DNA from: Phytopseudomonas flavescens
GTDB taxonomy: Bacteria > Pseudomonadota > Gammaproteobacteria > Pseudomonadales > Pseudomonadaceae
DNA: 64,000 bases
NCBI RefSeq assembly: GCF_900100535.1
Contig: NZ_FNDG01000010.1
Location: forward strand, 1 to 64,000
Direction: 5' to 3'
In this document: piece after piece, positions 38,065 to 47,948 of the stretch
Layout: every line of letters starts with the position of its first letter
Position numbering within the stretch: the first letter of the stretch is position 1
Program-made: the position numbers and the translations under genes
Notes under the pieces: generated by a model
The model's input: the letters and a program-made list of their open reading frames with translations, nothing else
What the model was told of the DNA's origin: nothing
Database searches by the model: none

Positions 38065-38080
38065 GTTAAGGAGTGATGTG

Positions 38081-38641
38081 ATGAGTGACGAAGCGCTGCT
38101 GGAAAGTGAAGAACAACCCCATCTGCTGCTGGTCGATGACGATCCCACCTTCACCCGGGTGATGGCGCGGGCCATGAGCAGCCGTGGACTGCGCGTCTCG
38201 ACCGCCGCCTCTGCCGAGGAAGGCCTGGCGCTGGCCAGCCAGGACGTGCCGGATTACGCCGTGCTCGACCTGAAGATGGAAGGCGACTCGGGCCTGGTGC
38301 TGCTGCCCAAGCTGCTGGAGCTGGATGCCGAAATGCGCGTGGTGATCCTCACCGGCTATTCGAGCATCGCCACCGCGGTGGAGGCCATCAAGCGCGGCGC
38401 CTGCAACTACCTGTGCAAACCGGCGGATGCCGACGACGTGCTCGCCGCGCTGCTGACCCAGCATGCCGACCTCGACACCCTGGTGCCGGAGAACCCGATG
38501 TCGGTGGACCGCCTGCAGTGGGAGCACATCCAGCGCGTGCTGGCCGAGCACGAAGGCAACATCTCGGCCACTGCCCGTGCCCTCGGCATGCATCGCCGGA
38601 CCCTGCAGCGCAAGCTGCAGAAGCGACCGGTTCGCCGATAA
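38081..38641 (+). CDS. roxR: Response regulator RoxR (RegA/PrrA family)
   Basis: A 186-residue response regulator. The receiver domain has LLLVDDDPTF and VLDLKMEGDSG with the phosphorylated Asp at about residue 63, then ILTGYSSIATAVEAIKRGA (switch Thr) and LCKPADADDV (Lys). The C-terminus EGNISATARALGMHRRTLQR is the Fis-type helix-turn-helix of the RegA/ActR group. Start at ATG 38081 after TTAAGGAG; an upstream frame overlaps roxS but lacks family similarity. Works with RoxS. Confidence 0.93.
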   Translation: MSDEALLESEEQPHLLLVDDDPTFTRVMARAMSSRGLRVSTAASAEEGLALASQDVPDYAVLDLKMEGDSGLVLLPKLLELDAEMRVVILTGYSSIATAVEAIKRGACNYLCKPADADDVLAALLTQHADLDTLVPENPMSVDRLQWEHIQRVLAEHEGNISATARALGMHRRTLQRKLQKRPVRR

Positions 38642-38830
38642 CGCGGCCTCAAGCCTCAGGCTGCAAGTAAAAGAAAGTTCGCTGGCTGAGCGACGCTGGT
38701 GGGCATGCGCTTTTCTCGGTCAGGGCAGCGTCGCAATGCCGCTCGTCTGCCCCTGGCAACCATGGGCCGTTTCTTGCGTTTCAAAGCTTGAAGCTTGCCG
38801 CTGCCTTTACGACTATCATTAGCACGCTAT

Positions 38831-38857
38831 CAACGTGCCTGGGTTTCAGGCACGTTG
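38831..38857 (+). promoter_or_regulatory. Perfect hairpin in the leader of the AEC transporter gene
   Basis: CAACGTGCCTG and CAGGCACGTTG are exact 11-base inverted repeats around GGTTT, ending 31 bases before the start codon at 38888. No T-tract follows. It could be an mRNA leader structure or a protein-binding dyad; it is too far from the roxR stop to be its obvious terminator. Confidence 0.55.
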
Positions 38858-38887
38858 TCGTGCCACCTTCCTGCTCCCTGGACACCC

Positions 38888-39829
38888 ATGCTCGCCGTGC
38901 TTCAGCAAACCCTCGGCATTACCGCGCCGGTCTTTTCCATGCTGTTTCTCGGCGTGGCGCTCAAGCGGCTGCGCTGGATCGACGATGACTTCATCGGCAC
39001 CGCGTCGTCCCTGGTGTTCCGCGGCACCATGCCGACCCTGCTGTTTCTCAGCATCATCGGCGCGGACCTCAATGCGGCGCTGCAGCCCAGGCTGATCGGC
39101 TACTTCGTGCTCGCCACCCTGGTCAGCTTCGTGGTCGCCTGGGGCTGGGCCATCTGGCGCTGCCCGATGGCCGACCGCGGCATCTACACCCAGGGTGCCT
39201 TTCGAGGTAACAACGGCATCGTCGGCCTGGCGCTGGCCACCAGCATGTACGGCGACTACGGCCTGTCGGTGGGGGCGGTGCTCGGTGGCGTGGTAATCCT
39301 CTGCTATAACGTGCTGTCGGCCATCGTCCTGGCGATCTACAGCCCGAACATGAAGGCCGACCCCTGGACGCTATGCAAGAGCATCTTCAGCAACCCGCTG
39401 ATCATCGGCGTACTGGCGGCCATCCCGTTCGCCTACTGGCAGATCCCGCTGCCGCACTGGATGCTGGTGTCCGGCGAGTACTTCGCGCAGATGACCCTGC
39501 CGCTGGCGCTGATCTGCATCGGCGGTACCCTGTCGCTGACCTCGCTGCGCGAAAGCAGCGGCGTGGCGCTCGGGTCGAGCATGATGAAGATGGTCTGGCT
39601 GCCGCTGTTCGCGACGCTCGGGGCCTGGGCCTGCGGTTTTCGTGATGCCGACCTGGCCATCCTCTTCCTCTACTTCGCCAGCCCTACGGCGGCGGCGAGT
39701 TTCGTCATGGCGCGGGCGGTGAACGGCAACTACCAACTGGCCGCCGCGATCATCGTGATCACCACCCTGGCAGCGGTGGTCACCACCAACGTCGGTTTGC
39801 TGCTGTTGCAGTGGGCAGGATGGATCTAG
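38888..39829 (+). CDS. AEC-family (auxin efflux carrier-like) transporter
   Basis: A 313-residue inner-membrane protein with about ten hydrophobic segments in the 5+5 arrangement of the AEC/BART family. Recognisable parts are LGITAPVFSMLFLGVALKRL at the start, FRGNNGIVGLALATSMYG in the middle and FASPTAAASFVMARAVNGNY near the end. Members export or import organic anions; substrate is not predictable. Start at ATG 38888, which gives the standard N-terminus; the longer frame begins in the leader hairpin region. Alone, between roxR and the mag operon. Confidence 0.85.
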   Translation: MLAVLQQTLGITAPVFSMLFLGVALKRLRWIDDDFIGTASSLVFRGTMPTLLFLSIIGADLNAALQPRLIGYFVLATLVSFVVAWGWAIWRCPMADRGIYTQGAFRGNNGIVGLALATSMYGDYGLSVGAVLGGVVILCYNVLSAIVLAIYSPNMKADPWTLCKSIFSNPLIIGVLAAIPFAYWQIPLPHWMLVSGEYFAQMTLPLALICIGGTLSLTSLRESSGVALGSSMMKMVWLPLFATLGAWACGFRDADLAILFLYFASPTAAASFVMARAVNGNYQLAAAIIVITTLAAVVTTNVGLLLLQWAGWI

Positions 39830-40252
39830 CGCATCGATAGCGTCCGCTTCAGCCCGCCAATGGCATGTTCACATCGGCAATCCGAACCAGTCGGGTAGAA
39901 GGCGCCTGACCTGCACGACCCGAATCGGTCACCCTTTCACGGTAGCGATGGCGGATGAAAAGAGCGTCATCCACCCTGCGCAAGGCGCGTGCTGCCGGGG
40001 TGGATTCAGCGCGCCAGATGTTCGCATCGCCAGCCCACTCCCGCCCTTCATCGAGCCCGCCCTTGTGATCCAGTGCCTATTCGCACGCTCCACGATTGTT
40101 AGTTGCGGGGTAACTGGTTAGCATCGTCGGCTGGCGTGTAACTTCATGTGACAGCCTCTTGGCGGCGGATCGTCCATGAAGCGCTATCACCTGTGACGTA
40201 ACGTGCGGATGCCAGGCTGTGCAGCCTGAGCCGGCACAAGGAGTGCAGTGCA
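39830..40252. other. Intergenic region before the mag operon
   Basis: 423 bases without a supported gene. It holds one copy of the GTAGGGTGGA-type repeat at about 39946-39980. It must contain the mag promoter. The ribosome site CAAGGAG for magA is at about 40237-40243. No post-transcriptional regulator site was identified with confidence. Confidence 0.6.
39946..39980. repeat. Single GTAGGGTGGA-type repeat
   Basis: GATGGCGGATGAAAAGAGCG followed by TCATCCACCCTGCG matches the copies at 27.75 and 28.84 kb, with small changes in the hairpin arms. Confidence 0.7.
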
Positions 40253-41101
40253 GTGGTTCGTCCCTCTTCGCGACGAAGGTCGTTTCGGCTCGTTCGGGCC
40301 TGTGCCTGGCTGGCGCGTCGCCTGCCGCTGCTGTGCGTCGCCCTGGTGCCTGCCGTGAGCCTGGCCGAGCCCTCCGTATCCCTGCAAGGCCCCAGCGGTG
40401 GCTGGCGTTACCACGGTCTCAATGACGCCGACACGCAGGCCCGCGTCGCTTACCCGACGCCACCCATCGACCGTGGCGCCCAGCGTGGCCGCAGCCTGAT
40501 CGAGGGGACTCTGCAGAACATCGGCCAGTTGCGCCCGCCCCATCGGCTGGTGGTCAATGGCAACCCACTGCCGCTGTATACCGACGAGCAGGGTCGTTTC
40601 GCCCGGCCCTATGCCTTCGGTGCCGGCTCCAACAGCGTCGAGCTGGTGGCAGGCGAGGGGCAGTCGCGGGGGCGCATTCAGTTCTATGAAGCCAACGACC
40701 TGCGCACGCCGGCGCGCATGCGTATCGTACTGGGCTGGGACGATCCCAAGGCCGAGCTTGACCTGCACGTGGTCACCCCGGATGGTCAGCACGCCTTCTG
40801 GAGTCGGCCGGTGCTGAGCAATGGCGGTGGCCTGGATGTCGACAGCGTCGATGGCCCCGGCCCGGAAATGTTCACCATGACCGCGCCGCTGCAGGGCACC
40901 TATCTGATCTACGTGAACTATTGGGGCAACCTGGGCAGCGGTGGTTACAACTTCGAGGCTGGCAGCAACCAGAACGAGATCATCACTGCGCAGATCAACC
41001 TGGTCTTCAACGAGAACACCGTCAACGAAAAGCGCGAGACGTTCCTGGTGCCGCTACGCGCCATTGGCGAGCTGCTTTTCGTCAAATCTTTCAATTATTG
41101 A
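40253..41101 (+). CDS. magA: MagA: exported DUF2135 protein
   Basis: A 282-residue exported protein starting at a GTG after CAAGGAG. The signal sequence has a long Arg-rich n-region and a hydrophobic core LPLLCVALVPAVSLAEP. The mature part has the DUF2135 pattern RIVLGWDDPKAELDLHVVTP and GTYLIYVNYWG, a beta-sandwich (YfaP type). It is a paralogue of the last gene of the operon (magF). P. aeruginosa magABCDEF encodes an envelope complex around the macroglobulin MagD and is part of the Gac/Rsm-controlled regulon. Confidence 0.85.
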   Translation: MVRPSSRRRSFRLVRACAWLARRLPLLCVALVPAVSLAEPSVSLQGPSGGWRYHGLNDADTQARVAYPTPPIDRGAQRGRSLIEGTLQNIGQLRPPHRLVVNGNPLPLYTDEQGRFARPYAFGAGSNSVELVAGEGQSRGRIQFYEANDLRTPARMRIVLGWDDPKAELDLHVVTPDGQHAFWSRPVLSNGGGLDVDSVDGPGPEMFTMTAPLQGTYLIYVNYWGNLGSGGYNFEAGSNQNEIITAQINLVFNENTVNEKRETFLVPLRAIGELLFVKSFNY

Positions 41102-41131
41102 ACCCGATGCTCGGATGAACTGGGACTTTTT

Positions 41132-42775
41132 ATGAACCGGATGATCACCGCCCACTTGCAGCGCGCCTCCACACTGGCGCTGGCTGTGCTGCTTGCCGCC
41201 TGCGGCCAGGATTCCCGCGAGCTGGGTGAACGCAGCGCCCTGGGCCTGAATCTGCAGCACCCCGATGCGCTGATCGAGAGTGCCTCGCTCAGCCGTCTGC
41301 CCAAGGATCTGCTGGCGGTGCCGCTGCTGCGCGACACCCTCACCGAAGACTTCGTCTTCTACTACGAGCACAACGCCGACCGCCTCGGGCTGGTTGGCAG
41401 CCTGCGGCGGATCATCTACGAACGCGACCTGAAGCTGCGTGACAACCTGCTCGACGAGCTGCTCGACCAGCCCGCCGACGTCGCTCTGTGGAAGGGCGCC
41501 GATGGCAAGCTCAAGCATTTCCTGATGGTCATGCAGCGCGGCGGTCTGGCCAAGGTGCTGGAGCCGCTGGCCCATGTCGCCCTGGACGACAGCCAGCTGA
41601 AGCAGGCTGGCGAGCTGCGCGTCGATGGCAGCAGCGTGCAGCTGTATCGTCTCAACTATCTGGGCGACCGTGCCCTGCTGCTGGCCAGCCATGGCGACAA
41701 GCTGTTGGTGCTGTCTTCACCTGGCATGCTGTTTGGCGAGGACGACAAGCTCGGCCGCCAAGCCGTGGAGTCGGTGGAGTCCCTGCTCGACGGCGACAAC
41801 CCGTTTGCCAAGCGCTTCGGCCTCAAGGCCCGTGAGCAGGAGCAGCAGCGCATTTCCCTGAGTGGCGAGTATGTCGCCCTCGGCTACCAGCGCTTCTTCC
41901 CGGCCTTCGCCGGTTTGCGTTTCGAAAAAGGCGAGGGCGGCTGGAGCAGCTTCCTGGCCCTGAACGAAGTCGATGACCAGCCGCGCCTGGATTTCACGCC
42001 GATCTGGAAAGCCATGCCGATGGGCGCCAGCGCCTGTGTGGCGGTGCCCGTGGCGCCGGGCAGTGCCGAGAAACTGCTGGCCAAGGTCGGCGCCAGCGAG
42101 CAAGCCAGCGAAGACCTGCGCAAGCGCCTGGGCAACGTCGCCGGCCTGTGCTGGTACGCCGACTCGCGGCTGCACTCGCCGTTGCTGGTCGCCCATCTCG
42201 ACGAAGCCGCCACGCCTGAGCTGGATCAGGCTATCGGCGGGCTGTTCGACGGCATGATCGGCGCCTTCGAGCCCAATGCCGAGAACGGCCGCTTCCCGGT
42301 GGAAAGCCAGAGCACTGCCGATGGCCATACCTGGCGCCGCGAGGTGGGTTCCAATTTCGGCCAGTACCCGGCCGAGCAGAGTGCAATGCCCGATGCGCTG
42401 GTTTCCCAGGGGTTCTTCCGGGTGAGCCTGGCGCGTCAGGGGCAGACGCTGCTGTTCTCCCTGGATGACCGGTTGGTGGACAAGGCGCTCGATACGCTCG
42501 GCAAACGCTTCCCGCCGCTTGCCGAGGTGCTGCCCGCCGATGGCCTGGTGCCCGGCTATCTGGCACCCGAGGGGCTGTCGCGCCTGCTCGAACAGGAAAC
42601 CCTGGACAGCCTGCCGGCCAACTACGAGCCGGTATTCCGCAACGCCGCCGACACGCATCTGCTGCCCAAGCTGCGTGCCATGGGCGGTTATGGCCAGTTC
42701 GCGCTGACGCTGCCGAAAGACACCGAAGCCGATGACGATTGGAAATGGGTGCCCCTGGAATGGCGCGCTCTTTGA
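41132..42775 (+). CDS. magB: MagB: DUF2138 lipoprotein
   Basis: A 547-residue protein with a lipoprotein signal, [16 protein letters not shown], where Cys 24 would be lipidated. The remainder is soluble and belongs to the DUF2138 (YfaA-like) family, for which no activity is known. It lies 30 bases after magA and overlaps magC by 16 bases. In E. coli the same families are encoded together as yfa genes next to the macroglobulin YfaS. A structural role in the envelope complex is inferred from that linkage. Confidence 0.83.
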   Translation: MNRMITAHLQRASTLALAVLLAACGQDSRELGERSALGLNLQHPDALIESASLSRLPKDLLAVPLLRDTLTEDFVFYYEHNADRLGLVGSLRRIIYERDLKLRDNLLDELLDQPADVALWKGADGKLKHFLMVMQRGGLAKVLEPLAHVALDDSQLKQAGELRVDGSSVQLYRLNYLGDRALLLASHGDKLLVLSSPGMLFGEDDKLGRQAVESVESLLDGDNPFAKRFGLKAREQEQQRISLSGEYVALGYQRFFPAFAGLRFEKGEGGWSSFLALNEVDDQPRLDFTPIWKAMPMGASACVAVPVAPGSAEKLLAKVGASEQASEDLRKRLGNVAGLCWYADSRLHSPLLVAHLDEAATPELDQAIGGLFDGMIGAFEPNAENGRFPVESQSTADGHTWRREVGSNFGQYPAEQSAMPDALVSQGFFRVSLARQGQTLLFSLDDRLVDKALDTLGKRFPPLAEVLPADGLVPGYLAPEGLSRLLEQETLDSLPANYEPVFRNAADTHLLPKLRAMGGYGQFALTLPKDTEADDDWKWVPLEWRAL

Positions 42776-43422
42776 AACCCATTCTTGCTGGCCTGTTCGC
42801 CATGCTCCTGGCGTTGAGCCTCTGCGCCCGCGCCGAGCCAACGCCAGAGTCGGTGCCCGGCCTGAACCCCGAGCAGTCGCAGATATTCCGTGCCTGGTTC
42901 GTGCGTATCGCCCAGGAACAGCTGCGCCAGGGACCGAGCCCGCGCTGGCACCAGCAGGACTGTGTTGGCCTGGTGCGCTTCGCTGCCAACGAAGCGCTGA
43001 AAGTGCATGACGCCAAGTGGCTGCACGCCAATGGCCTGTCCAATCGCTACCTGCCGCCGGAGCTGGAACTGGACGACGCCCAGCGCCGTCTGGCGCAGAA
43101 CTGGCAGCAGGGCGGCGGCAAGCAGGGCCCCTACGTCAATGCGATCAAGATGATCCAGTTCAACAGCCAGTGGGTCGGCCGCGATCTGAACCAGGCCCGC
43201 CCCGGCGACCTGATGTTCTTCGATCAGGGCGATGACCAGCACCTGATGATCTGGATGGGCCGCGACATCGTTTACCACACCGGCACCACCACTCCCACGG
43301 ATAACGGCATGCGTGCCGTCAGCCTGCAACAACTCATGACATGGAAGGACACCCGATGGATACCCGACGACGCCAACCCCAACTTTATCGGCATCTATCG
43401 GCTGAATTTCCTCGCGCGATAA
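42760..43422 (+). CDS. magC: MagC: DUF1175 protein with NlpC/P60-like motifs
   Basis: A 220-residue exported protein, signal peptide [25 protein letters not shown] cut at about residue 25. [13 protein letters not shown] (Cys 68) and [18 protein letters not shown] (His 161), with RPGDLMFF between them, follow the order of Cys and His in NlpC/P60 amidases, so it may act on peptidoglycan. That is a resemblance by eye only. Start at ATG 42760 inside the end of magB. It overlaps magD by 67 bases. Confidence 0.8.
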   Translation: MARSLKPILAGLFAMLLALSLCARAEPTPESVPGLNPEQSQIFRAWFVRIAQEQLRQGPSPRWHQQDCVGLVRFAANEALKVHDAKWLHANGLSNRYLPPELELDDAQRRLAQNWQQGGGKQGPYVNAIKMIQFNSQWVGRDLNQARPGDLMFFDQGDDQHLMIWMGRDIVYHTGTTTPTDNGMRAVSLQQLMTWKDTRWIPDDANPNFIGIYRLNFLAR

Positions 43423-46400
43423 GCCGCCTCCTTTGCCTGGCGTTGTGCGCAATTCTGCCGTTCGCCGTCCAGGCCGAAGACGAGGTGCCGGCGGGCAACT
43501 ACACGCCGCTGTCCGGCGAGTCGTTCTTCCTGCTCGCCGACTCAAGCTTCGCCGCTGACGAAGTGGCCACGGTACGCCTCGAGGCGCCAGGCCGTGATTA
43601 CCGCCGCTATCGCATGGAAGGCTACGGCGGGGTGGACATGCGCCTGTATCGCATCGAGCAGCCGCTGGAGTTTCTCAAGCGCCAGAAGAACCTGCACCGC
43701 GTGGTCGCCGAGGGCCAGTTCAAGGGGGAAGGGCTGTCCAATACCCTGTCCTACCTGTGGGACAACTGGTACCGCAAGTCTCGCCGGGTGATGCAGCGTG
43801 CCTTCTCCTACGAGTCGCGCAAGCAGGTCACCGAGGAAGCGCCTGAGCTGAAGATGGGCAGCGCCATCGCGGCCCCCACCGAGTACACCCCGCAGGTGCA
43901 GTTCGCGCCGATGAAGGGGCTGCCGCTGGTGGCCGAGTTCCGCTATCCGTTGTGGGAAGCCAAGCCCATCGAACCGCCGGCGGGTGTCGACCTGTCCGGC
44001 TCGTCGAGCAACTTCGTCAGTGTCGCGCCAGGTAACGTCTACGTGCCGCTGGGCAAACTGGAGCCGGGCCTGTACCTGGCCGAGGCGATCATCGGCAAGT
44101 ACCGCGCCACCACCGTGGTGTTCGTTTCCAACACCGTGGCGGTGAGCAAGATCGCCGGTGGCGAGCTGCTGGTGTGGACGGCCGACAAGCACCAGGGCAC
44201 GCCAGTGGCCGATGCCAAGCTGCTGTGGAGCGATGGCCTGGGCGTGATGACCAGCGGCAAGACCGACGCACAAGGCCTGCTGCGCCTCGGCCATGCCAGC
44301 CCGGAGCGTTCCTACGTGATCGGCGAGGACGCCCAGGGCGGTGTGTTCGTCTCCGAAAACTTCTACTACGACAGCGAAATCTACGACACCAAGCTGTACG
44401 CTTTCACCGACCGCCCGCTGTACCGCCCCGGTGACTGGGTCGAGGTGAAGATCGTCGGTCGTGAGTTCAAGAACGCCCGCGACTCGGTGGCCGCCGGCAC
44501 CGCGCCGATCAGCCTCAGCGTGCTGGACGCCAACGGCACCGTGCTGCAGACCCAGAAGCTGGATTTCGACAGCGCCCGTGGCGGCCAGGGCCGCTTCCAG
44601 CTGCCGGACAACGCCGTGGCCGGCGGCTACGAACTGCGCTTCGCCTACCGCGACCAGCAGTACAGCAGCGCCTTCCGGGTGGCCGAGTACATCAAGCCGC
44701 ACTTCGAAGTGTCGCTGGACCTGGACAAGCCGGACGTGCGCACCGGTGAGCCGGTCAAGGGGGCTCTGGTGCTGCTCTACCCGGATGGCAAACCGGTGGT
44801 GGATGCCAAGGTGCAGTTGAGCCTGCGCGCCCAGCAGCTGTCGATGGTCGACAACGAGCTGCAGTACCTCGGCCAGTTCCCGGTCGAGCTGACCAGCAGC
44901 GAAGTGAGTACCGATAGCCAGGGCCGCGCCGTGCTCGACCTGCCGGCCGCCGACAAGCCCAGCCGCTACCTGCTCAGCGTGTTCGCCAGCGATGGCGCCG
45001 CCTACCGGGTCAAGACCAGCAAGGAAATCCTCATCGAGCGCGGCGCCGCCCGCTACCGCCTGAGCGCGCCGCAGCGCTTCAGTTCGGCTGGCCAGGCGGT
45101 GAACTTCGCCTATCAGAGCGAGGGCGTCAGTGAGCGCAAACCGGCCCGCTACGAGTGGGTGCGCCTGGAAGACCAGAGCACCGGCAACGGCGAGCTGGCG
45201 GCGGACGCCAAGGGCTTCGAACTGAACTTCGAGCGCCCCGGTACCTACAGCGTCACCCTCAAGGACAGCAGCGGCCTGATCCTCGGCGCCACCGGCCATT
45301 CGGTCAGTGGCGAGGGCGTCAAATCCGTCGCCGGCACCATCGAGATCGTGCTCGACAAGGCCGAGTACCAGGCCGGCGACGAAGCCCTGGCGCTGATCAC
45401 TTTCCCCGAGCCGGTCAGCGATGCGCTGCTGACCCTGGAGCGCGACAAGGTCGAGGCCACTGCGCTGCTCTCCAGGGGCGGCGACTGGCTCAAGCTCGAG
45501 CGCCTGTCCGACACCCAGTACCGTGCGCGGATCCCGGTAGGCAATGATTTCTCGCCGAACATCACCTTCTCCGCGCTCTATACCCGTGGCGGCGATTACA
45601 GCTTCCAGAACGCCGGTATCAAGGTCGCCACGCCGCAGATCGACATCGCCATCAAGACCGACAAGGACGTGGTGCAGCCGGGCGAGCTGGTCACCGTCGA
45701 GCTGAGCACCCTGTTCGAAGGCAAGCCGCTGCCGACGCGGCTGACGGTCAGCGTGGTGGACGAGATGATCTACGCCCTGCAGCCGGAGATCGCCCCGGGC
45801 ATCGATCGGTTCTTCTACCACCCACGGCGCAACAACGTGCGCACCAGCGCCAGCCTGTCGTTCATCAGCTATGACCTGGCCCTGCCGGGAATGCCCAGTG
45901 CACCGGGCCGCGCTAACCGCAGCGAGCGGGGCGTCAAGGTACTGGAGCGGCCACGCCGTGAAGAGGTCGACACCGCTTCCTGGCAGCCGGATCTGGTCAC
46001 CGATGCGCACGGCAAGGCACGGTTCAGCTTCCGCATGCCCGACTCGCTGACCCGCTGGCGTATCACCGCCCGTGCGGTGAGCGCGGACGGGCAGGTCGGT
46101 CAGAAGCGTCAGTTCGTGCGCTCGGAGAAGCCGCTGTACCTGAAGTGGAGCGGCCCGAGCCGCTTCCGGGTCGGCGACAAGCCGGCACTGGGGCTGTTCG
46201 CCTTCAACCAGGGCGAAGAGGGCGCCAAGGCCGAACTGCTGATCCGTCATGGCGAGCAGCAACAGCGCCGTGACGTGGTACTGGCCAAGGGCATCAACTA
46301 CCTGCCCGTCGAGGACGCGGTGATCGCCGCCGGCGACTTCAGTGCCGAGCTGCGCCAGGGCGACAAGCTGGCAGATGCGCTGGCCGTGAATCTGCGCACG

Positions 46401-47948
46401 GTCGCTGCGGGCTGGCAGCAGGTGCGCAGCACGCGCCTTTCGGCTTTCCCGGGCAGCACGGCGTTGCAGTTGCCTGCCGATGCCAGCCAGGTGCAAGTGC
46501 GCCGGGAGGACAGTGGGGCCGGTCTGTTCGGTGCGGCCCTGGATGACCTGCTCGCCTACCCCTATGGCGGTGTCGAGCAGACGGCCAGCCGTCTACTGCC
46601 ACTGAGCCTGGCTTACCCGACCCTGGCGGCGGGAGAGCCGCGGGTCAAGGATCGCCTGCGTCTGGTCATGCAGAACAGCCGCCTGCGCCTGGTGCAGATG
46701 GCCGGGCCGGAAGCGACCTTCACCTGGTGGGGCGGCGATGCCGATGGCGACGCCTTCCTGACCGCCTACGCTTATTTCGCCGACTGGCACGCCAGCCGTG
46801 CGTTGGCGATCCCGTTGCCGCCCGAGCACTGGCAGCGCCTGCTGGAGCTGTATGCCAAACGCGCTCAGGACACGCCATTGCTGCAACGCGCGCTGATCAT
46901 CGCGTTCTCCCGAGACATGGGCTTGCCGGTGAAAACCCTGCTCGAAGGGCTGGTGTATGACCTGGCCGCGGCAGGCGAAGGCGGGGAAGTGGTGCTTGGC
47001 GAGGGTGACAGCCTGGTGATGGCTGCGCCGGATTCCGCGCTCGGTCTGGCGATTGCTCGCGAGCTGGGCGTCAAGCTGGCGCAGCGCGCTGGCGTGCCGA
47101 TAGCGCAAGAGCTGCTCGCGCAGATGGATGCTGCGCGAGGGCGTCTCGCCGAGAGCCAGTCACCCTTCGTCGACGCCGTCGGTCTGTATCTGGATGGCCC
47201 GGATCGCCAACGGGCTCAGCGCCTGCTCGGCGAGCTGGCGCCTGCCCAGGCAGGCCTGGAACGCGCCCTGGCGCTGACCTGGCTGCAGCCGTCGCTGGAT
47301 CTGCGTGGTACCCAGCCCGCGCTGGTACTGCAAGGCGACTGGCAGGCCGTGGAAGGTGCGAGCGGAGAAACCTACTGGCAATGGAACGGCGCTCAGCCGC
47401 CCCAGGCCCTGGTGCTGGCCGGGGATCTGGATCAGCCAAGCGACGTGCGCCTCGACTACCAGAGCGCCCAGGCGGCGCCGAGCAACGTGCCGGTGACCTT
47501 GAAGCGGCGGCTGCTGCGCCTGGTGCCGAGCGACAAGGCGTTCGAGTTCCGCGCCGAGGAAGTCGGCAAGGACGAGATCTCCAGTGCCGACCTGTACCTG
47601 GACGAAGTGACCCTGAGCAGCGAATCCGAGCAGACCCTGCGCTACGGCATGCTGGAAGTGCCGCTGCCACCGGGCGCCGATGTGGAACGTACCACCTGGG
47701 GGATTCAGGTCAGTGGCCTGGGCGGCGATGAAGCCTCGGCGCTGGAAAAGGCGCGCAACGAGTCGGGCGAGCTGAGCTACGCCGTACCGGTGGACAGCCT
47801 GCAGGGCGAACTGGTATTGCGCCATCTGGTGCGTTTTTCGCAGAAGGGTGAGTTCGTGTTGCCGCCAGCCCGTTATGTGCGCTTGTATGCGCCCGGGCAG
47901 CAGGCGCTGGAGGCTGAACCCGCGCTGCAGAAGGTAACCGTTGAATAA
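43356..47948 (+). CDS. magD: MagD: bacterial alpha-2-macroglobulin without thioester Cys
   Basis: A 1530-residue exported protein of the alpha-2-macroglobulin family (YfaS/ECAM type), with a signal sequence ([20 protein letters not shown]) and serial macroglobulin beta domains. A bait-like stretch lies around residues 845-875 ([20 protein letters not shown]), then a domain starting near [13 protein letters not shown], a helical thioester domain and a C-terminal domain. The thioester site reads YGGVEQ at about 1072, where thioester proteins have Cys (GCxEQ), so no covalent capture is expected. Start at ATG 43356 with AAGGA 7 bases upstream, inside magC. It probably traps proteases by shape change, anchored with its partners. 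Confidence 0.92.
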   Translation: MDTRRRQPQLYRHLSAEFPRAISRLLCLALCAILPFAVQAEDEVPAGNYTPLSGESFFLLADSSFAADEVATVRLEAPGRDYRRYRMEGYGGVDMRLYRIEQPLEFLKRQKNLHRVVAEGQFKGEGLSNTLSYLWDNWYRKSRRVMQRAFSYESRKQVTEEAPELKMGSAIAAPTEYTPQVQFAPMKGLPLVAEFRYPLWEAKPIEPPAGVDLSGSSSNFVSVAPGNVYVPLGKLEPGLYLAEAIIGKYRATTVVFVSNTVAVSKIAGGELLVWTADKHQGTPVADAKLLWSDGLGVMTSGKTDAQGLLRLGHASPERSYVIGEDAQGGVFVSENFYYDSEIYDTKLYAFTDRPLYRPGDWVEVKIVGREFKNARDSVAAGTAPISLSVLDANGTVLQTQKLDFDSARGGQGRFQLPDNAVAGGYELRFAYRDQQYSSAFRVAEYIKPHFEVSLDLDKPDVRTGEPVKGALVLLYPDGKPVVDAKVQLSLRAQQLSMVDNELQYLGQFPVELTSSEVSTDSQGRAVLDLPAADKPSRYLLSVFASDGAAYRVKTSKEILIERGAARYRLSAPQRFSSAGQAVNFAYQSEGVSERKPARYEWVRLEDQSTGNGELAADAKGFELNFERPGTYSVTLKDSSGLILGATGHSVSGEGVKSVAGTIEIVLDKAEYQAGDEALALITFPEPVSDALLTLERDKVEATALLSRGGDWLKLERLSDTQYRARIPVGNDFSPNITFSALYTRGGDYSFQNAGIKVATPQIDIAIKTDKDVVQPGELVTVELSTLFEGKPLPTRLTVSVVDEMIYALQPEIAPGIDRFFYHPRRNNVRTSASLSFISYDLALPGMPSAPGRANRSERGVKVLERPRREEVDTASWQPDLVTDAHGKARFSFRMPDSLTRWRITARAVSADGQVGQKRQFVRSEKPLYLKWSGPSRFRVGDKPALGLFAFNQGEEGAKAELLIRHGEQQQRRDVVLAKGINYLPVEDAVIAAGDFSAELRQGDKLADALAVNLRTVAAGWQQVRSTRLSAFPGSTALQLPADASQVQVRREDSGAGLFGAALDDLLAYPYGGVEQTASRLLPLSLAYPTLAAGEPRVKDRLRLVMQNSRLRLVQMAGPEATFTWWGGDADGDAFLTAYAYFADWHASRALAIPLPPEHWQRLLELYAKRAQDTPLLQRALIIAFSRDMGLPVKTLLEGLVYDLAAAGEGGEVVLGEGDSLVMAAPDSALGLAIARELGVKLAQRAGVPIAQELLAQMDAARGRLAESQSPFVDAVGLYLDGPDRQRAQRLLGELAPAQAGLERALALTWLQPSLDLRGTQPALVLQGDWQAVEGASGETYWQWNGAQPPQALVLAGDLDQPSDVRLDYQSAQAAPSNVPVTLKRRLLRLVPSDKAFEFRAEEVGKDEISSADLYLDEVTLSSESEQTLRYGMLEVPLPPGADVERTTWGIQVSGLGGDEASALEKARNESGELSYAVPVDSLQGELVLRHLVRFSQKGEFVLPPARYVRLYAPGQQALEAEPALQKVTVE

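Noticed and set aside
43542..46496. A 984-codon open frame on the minus strand opposite magD
   Set aside because: Antisense to a complete alpha-2-macroglobulin gene; no family features.
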